A program made the translations under genes and the position numbers. A stretch of 9,798 nucleotides of DNA from DASYSL01 sp036003365 (GTDB lineage: Bacteria > Eisenbacteria > RBG-16-71-46 > DASYSL01), in assembly GCA_036003365.1 (NCBI GenBank), contig DASYSL010000138.1, positions 1 to 9,798 of the forward strand, in the 5' to 3' direction. Each line of letters opens with the position of its first letter. The first letter of the stretch is position 1. The notes below the pieces were generated by a model. It did not search any database and was not told where the DNA came from. It worked only from the letters and a program-made list of their open reading frames with translations. Below, piece after piece: positions 7,258-9,798 of the stretch.

Positions 7258-7263
7258 TCCTCT
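7258..7263 (-). promoter_or_regulatory. Shine-Dalgarno sequence overlapping the upstream stop codon
   Basis: On the - strand AGAGGA lies five bases before ATG 7252 and shares two bases with the TAG stop of the TPR gene. This supports coupled translation of the two genes and fixes the start of the PATAN protein. Confidence 0.75.
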
Positions 7264-9217
7264 ACGCGGCGCGTGGCACGCGGGCCACGGCGCGCTTGAT
7301 GGACTCGGGCTCGACCTCGCGCAGCTTGTCCGGACCGCGCAGCGCCAGATAGGTGACGAGCGAGATGGCCAGCGCCAGGCACAACAGGGCGAAGGCCGCC
7401 CAATTGAAGTGCATGGACGACAGCGGCCCGACGCGCGGGTCGTAGGGGAAGGGGCCTGGCGTGCCCACGAAGCCAGTGAGGCCGGCCATGCCCAGGACGA
7501 GAGCACCCCACGCGAGCCCGAGACGATCGACGAACACGGGGCCCAAGCCGGGCAGGACGGTCGAGAACGCGGTGCGCCAGCGGCCGCTCGCGCGCCGCAC
7601 CGTGCGGCGGCGACGCGCCAAGAGGAGGCGCGCGAACTCGGGCGTGCTGGCCTCGCGCAAGGACGCGCTGCAGCCGGCGCAGAAGACCTGGTCGCGGCGG
7701 CGCGAAGCGCAGCGGCGACACACGGCGTTCTCGCAGTTCGAGCACTGACGCACCGGCAGCCTGGTGCGGATGAGGGTGCCGAGCGCGATGCCGAGGAGCG
7801 CGCACAGGAGCGTCACCCAGAACACGGAGCGGCCGCGCAGCTCGAGCCAGCCGCGCCAGCTCGCCGGCACCGGCATGGTGCTCGGGGTCGCGGGCTCCGA
7901 CAGCATGGCATCCCAGAAGGTGTTGGGTCCGAGCCATCCCCAGGCCGGCGGCAGCGGATCGCCGGGGTGGAGCTGGGCTTCGGCTTGCAGGTTACGCACC
8001 AGGTCGAAATCGAACGATGCGGCGCGCGCCAGCTCCTCGGACGCCTGCGCGTAGCGGAACTCGCGCGTGTAGAGCTGGCCGAGATTGTAGTGCGGCATGG
8101 CCCACGACGGGTCGAGTGCCGAGGCCAGGTGATACATGCGCTCGGCCTCGTCGTTACGGCCGCCGATCTCCGCCAGGTTGCCCAGGTTGTTGGGAATGCG
8201 CGGCTCGTTGGGCCACAGCTTCTGCGTTGCCTGGAACTCGCTCCGGGCGAGGTCGTAATCGCCGCCGCGATACGCCATCCACGCCGTCGAGAAGTGCAGG
8301 AACGGATTGTCCGGATGATCGGCCACCAGCTTCTCGAGCTCGGCCAGACGCTCCGGCGTCGAGGGAGCGTTGGCGAGATCGGACGTGCCGTAGAAAGGGG
8401 CCCGCTGCGGGTGATCCGGATAACAAAGCGGCGACACGCTCGCGTACCCGAGCGGGAGAAGGACCAGGAAGCCGAGAAGGAGGAAGGCGATCGCGCGCTC
8501 GCTCTTGCGCAGCGAAGGCCAAGCGGCGCCCAGGGTGAAGAGCGTGGGCAGCGCGAGCCCGATGCCTACGAGGAAGGGCAGCGCCAGGAGCGCCCACGAG
8601 CTGACCGCGGCCAAGCGCTGGCTCAGGAACTGGCTCAGGAACTCGGCATACGCGTGGCGCACTGCCTCGCGACGCAGCCAGGCGACGTAGAGCGCGGCCA
8701 GGAGCGTGGCGAGGAAGAGCACGAGCGCGCCGTGGTAGGCGAGCTGGATGGTGAGGTAATGCTGAAATGGGAAGTACGTCTTGGCCAGATCGACGATGCG
8801 GGCCAGCTCCATGAGCGACTGGCTCACGTCGCGCGTGCCGAAGAAGGAGAGCAGCGCCACGCGCGGCGCGAGGAACGTGGGGTCGAGCTGGCAGGAGCCG
8901 CGCAGCATGCGCACGCCGTCTTCCGAGCCACCCGAGCGCAGCGTCTCGACGCCGCGTCGGTAGAAGAGCTGGGCCACCGCGGGCAAGGACGGCGAGCCGA
9001 GCGCGCGCTGGTACTCGAGCCATTCGGTCAGGTCATTACGATTGGTCGGCGGCGCGGGCGGCAAGGTCGGTGCGGTTTTGGGCGGGGCGGTCACGGTGGG
9101 GGCCGTGTGCGCCGAAGATCGTGAGGCTCCGAGCAAGAGAACAAAGACCAGGGCTCCGGCGGCGGCCAGGAACCGGGTGCGGCGTACAAGTCGTGGAGAT
9201 ACAGCGAGCTTCGGCAT
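7262..9217 (-). CDS. Multi-pass membrane TPR protein with a triple-CxxC zinc ribbon
   Basis: 651 residues, not a family I can name. Residues 1-36 form a signal peptide or anchor (RR, then a hydrophobic core ending near SSA), followed by a Thr/Pro/Ala-rich linker at 38-59. Helical repeat segments occupy 78-145. Hydrophobic helices are near 160-181, 204-227 and 240-262. Residues 288-402 hold about three clear TPR units (for example GGDYDLARSEFQATQKLWPNEP and NDEAERMYHLASALDP). Another helix is at 465-485. Then come C492/C495, C500/C503 and C513/C516 in a zinc-ribbon pattern, an Arg-rich stretch at 534-548, and helices near 568-585 and 604-626. The Arg-rich stretch suggests the ribbon is cytoplasmic, which would put the TPR block outside; helix parity is not settled. 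It is the first gene of the two-gene operon. A peptide-binding scaffold for envelope assembly is a guess. Confidence 0.85.
   Translation of the reverse strand: MPKLAVSPRLVRRTRFLAAAGALVFVLLLGASRSSAHTAPTVTAPPKTAPTLPPAPPTNRNDLTEWLEYQRALGSPSLPAVAQLFYRRGVETLRSGGSEDGVRMLRGSCQLDPTFLAPRVALLSFFGTRDVSQSLMELARIVDLAKTYFPFQHYLTIQLAYHGALVLFLATLLAALYVAWLRREAVRHAYAEFLSQFLSQRLAAVSSWALLALPFLVGIGLALPTLFTLGAAWPSLRKSERAIAFLLLGFLVLLPLGYASVSPLCYPDHPQRAPFYGTSDLANAPSTPERLAELEKLVADHPDNPFLHFSTAWMAYRGGDYDLARSEFQATQKLWPNEPRIPNNLGNLAEIGGRNDEAERMYHLASALDPSWAMPHYNLGQLYTREFRYAQASEELARAASFDFDLVRNLQAEAQLHPGDPLPPAWGWLGPNTFWDAMLSEPATPSTMPVPASWRGWLELRGRSVFWVTLLCALLGIALGTLIRTRLPVRQCSNCENAVCRRCASRRRDQVFCAGCSASLREASTPEFARLLLARRRRTVRRASGRWRTAFSTVLPGLGPVFVDRLGLAWGALVLGMAGLTGFVGTPGPFPYDPRVGPLSSMHFNWAAFALLCLALAISLVTYLALRGPDKLREVEPESIKRAVARVPRAA
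8618..8641. repeat. Perfect 12-base tandem duplication inside the TPR gene
   Basis: CTGGCTCAGGAA occurs twice in direct succession. On the coding (-) strand it yields FLSQFLSQ at residues 193-200, in the loop between the first two internal membrane helices. The duplication is in frame and does not disturb the gene. Confidence 0.9.
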
Positions 9218-9220
9218 TCG

Positions 9221-9230
9221 CCTCGTCCTT
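9221..9230 (-). promoter_or_regulatory. Shine-Dalgarno region of the TPR gene
   Basis: On the - strand AAGGACGAGG precedes ATG 9217 by three bases; AAGGA gives a spacing of eight. It supports this ATG as the start. It shares two bases with the -35 box of the divergent + strand promoter. Confidence 0.6.
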
Positions 9231-9257
9231 GACAGGTCTCGAAACCGCGGCTAGCGT
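9229..9257 (+). promoter_or_regulatory. Candidate sigma70-type promoter for asnS
   Basis: A perfect TTGACA at 9229-9234 and TAGCGT at 9252-9257 are separated by 17 bases. The -10 is a weak match (TA...T), but the -35 and spacing are ideal. Transcription would start near 9264, leaving a leader of about 160 bases before the TTG start of asnS. I saw no equally good promoter for the divergent TPR gene in this 205-base gap. Confidence 0.5.
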
Positions 9258-9305
9258 CCGGCTGCCACTCGCGGGCAACGTGCAGAACGCAAGTCGGTTA
9301 TCGGC

Positions 9306-9314
9306 GGTGGCACC
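9306..9314 (+). promoter_or_regulatory. T-box-core-like element GGTGGCACC in the asnS leader
   Basis: The T-box riboswitch core is AGGGTGGNACCGCG; here the central GGTGGNACC part matches exactly with N as C, and the flanks mostly do not. The UGGC so formed would pair with a GCCA tRNA end, as expected for tRNA-Asn with a G discriminator base. No Stem I or specifier loop is recognisable, and the leader from the candidate promoter is short for a T-box. The element is also self-complementary (GGTG/CACC), so chance or a protein site is quite possible. Confidence 0.2.
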
Positions 9315-9360
9315 CGGCACTTGAGGGCCGTGAGCGCCTGTTACGGGCCCCCTCGTGCCG
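9315..9360 (+). promoter_or_regulatory. Long interrupted hairpin in the asnS leader
   Basis: Three stacked stems: CGGCAC (9315-9320) with GTGCCG (9355-9360), GAGGG (9323-9327) with CCCTC (9350-9354), and CCGT (9328-9331) with ACGG (9343-9346). There is a TT bulge on the 5' side and a GCC bulge on the 3' side, for 15 pairs in all. A short T-run (CTCTCGTTTTG) follows at 9361-9371, so it could act as an attenuator, though the T-run is weak and a few bases away. Confidence 0.5.
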
Positions 9361-9372
9361 CTCTCGTTTTGA

Positions 9373-9397
9373 GGTCCGGCCGTTGCCTCTCCGGACC
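9373..9397 (+). promoter_or_regulatory. Second hairpin in the asnS leader
   Basis: GGTCCGG (9373-9379) and CCGGACC (9391-9397) form seven perfect pairs around an 11-base loop. The hairpin ends 15 bases before the Shine-Dalgarno GGAG, so it could influence ribosome access. No T-run follows on either strand, so it is not a simple terminator. Confidence 0.55.
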
Positions 9398-9412
9398 GCT
9401 CCCCATCCCCAC

Positions 9413-9416
9413 GGAG
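9413..9416 (+). promoter_or_regulatory. Shine-Dalgarno GGAG deciding the TTG start of asnS
   Basis: GGAG (in ACGGAG) stands six bases before TTG 9423. The next in-frame ATG is about 48 codons downstream, inside the conserved tRNA-binding domain, so the TTG is the reasonable start. Confidence 0.7.
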
Positions 9417-9422
9417 CACGCG

Positions 9423-9798
9423 TTGGAAACGATCCGTATCGAGGATGCCGGCCGCCATGTCGGCCAGAGCGTCCGCATCCAGGGTTGGCTCACGCATCGC
9501 CGCTCGAGCGGCAAGCTGCTCTTTCTCGTGGTGCGTGACGGCTCGGGCTCCATGCAGTGTGTCGGCAGCCTCTCGGACGTGGGCGAGGAGGTGTTCAAGC
9601 GCCTCGATGCGCTGCCCCAGGAGTCGGCCCTCGCCGTCTGGGGCACGGTGCGCGAGGACAAGCGCGCCCCCGGCGGCAACGAGCTGACGCTGGCCGGCGC
9701 CGAGGTCTGGCACGAGAGCCTGCCGTACCCCATCAGCCCCAAGGAGCACGGTGTCGAGTTCCTCATGGATCATCGGCATCTGTGGCTGCGCTCCTCAC
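9423..9798 (+). CDS. asnS: Asparaginyl-tRNA synthetase, N-terminal part, 3' end outside window
   Basis: This cytoplasmic class II enzyme charges tRNA-Asn with asparagine. 125 codons are visible from TTG 9423. Residues about 14-85 form the OB-fold anticodon-binding domain (VRIQGWLTHRRSSGKLLFL, VVRDGSGSMQC, ALAVWGTVRED). They are followed by the linker LPYPISPKEHGVEFLMDHRH and LWLRSS, which leads into the catalytic core in AsnRS and related AspRS proteins. The PISPKEHG...DHRHLWLRS arrangement favours AsnRS over bacterial AspRS, but the motif 2 and 3 residues lie beyond the edge. It starts with TTG behind a structured leader and is transcribed divergently from the TPR operon. Confidence 0.9.
   Translation, partial: METIRIEDAGRHVGQSVRIQGWLTHRRSSGKLLFLVVRDGSGSMQCVGSLSDVGEEVFKRLDALPQESALAVWGTVREDKRAPGGNELTLAGAEVWHESLPYPISPKEHGVEFLMDHRHLWLRSS

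Noticed and set aside
6750..7937. 395-codon frame on the - strand across the junction of the two operon genes
   Set aside because: It overlaps both real genes in another frame, is dominated by Arg, Ala and Pro, and shows no motif or ribosome site.
7229..9124. Long open frame of 631 codons on the + strand opposite the TPR gene
   Set aside because: Its translation is rich in Arg, Glu, Gly and Ala with no domain pattern. The opposite strand encodes a signal peptide, membrane helices, TPRs and a zinc ribbon. GC-rich genes commonly leave such antisense frames open.

Overview
The window is GC-rich bacterial chromosome with tightly packed genes, no mobile elements, no CRISPR array and no RNA genes that I can see. 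Two features point to the FCB side of the tree, perhaps something like Candidatus Eisenbacteria. One is a secreted repeat protein ending in a type IX-style (FlgD-Ig-like) C-terminal domain. The other is a membrane protein with a DUF4388/PATAN domain. The prolyl-tRNA synthetase is of the archaeal/eukaryal-like type with a four-cysteine C-terminus. This assignment is an inference from gene content only.

Left block (1-3329, + strand): the nearly complete 3' part of proS runs directly into a family 9 glycosyltransferase resembling LPS heptosyltransferase II. That gene overlaps by 4 bases (GTGA) a HAD phosphatase of the GmhB type with an unusual extra N-terminal domain of about 115 residues. The last two genes together suggest supply and transfer of heptose for an LPS core or similar surface glycan. 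The glycosyltransferase has no ATG, GTG or TTG upstream of its conserved N-terminal motif, so its start is either unusual or hidden by a one-base error.

Middle (3330-6175): a 106-base gap carries a plausible promoter with an inverted repeat in its spacer and a strong Shine-Dalgarno sequence. It precedes a secreted protein of 883 residues with 14 FG-GAP/VCBS calcium-loop repeats (possibly two seven-bladed propellers), an Fn3-like domain and a C-terminal sorting-type domain. A strong hairpin with T-rich tails on both strands ends this gene and the convergent operon.

Right block (6176-9217, - strand): a two-gene operon. First is a 651-residue membrane protein with TPR repeats and three CxxC pairs (zinc ribbon). 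Nine bases later is a 358-residue protein combining PATAN/DUF4388, a winged-helix-like segment, one membrane helix and a C-terminal pseudopilin-like domain. Function is unknown; the pair looks like an envelope-spanning assembly or signalling module.

Right edge (9218-9798): a 205-base divergent intergenic region carries a good sigma70-like promoter and two hairpins, and leads into the 5' part of asnS, which starts at TTG 9423 and runs off the window. The structured leader includes a GGTGGCACC element resembling the core of a T-box and may regulate asnS.
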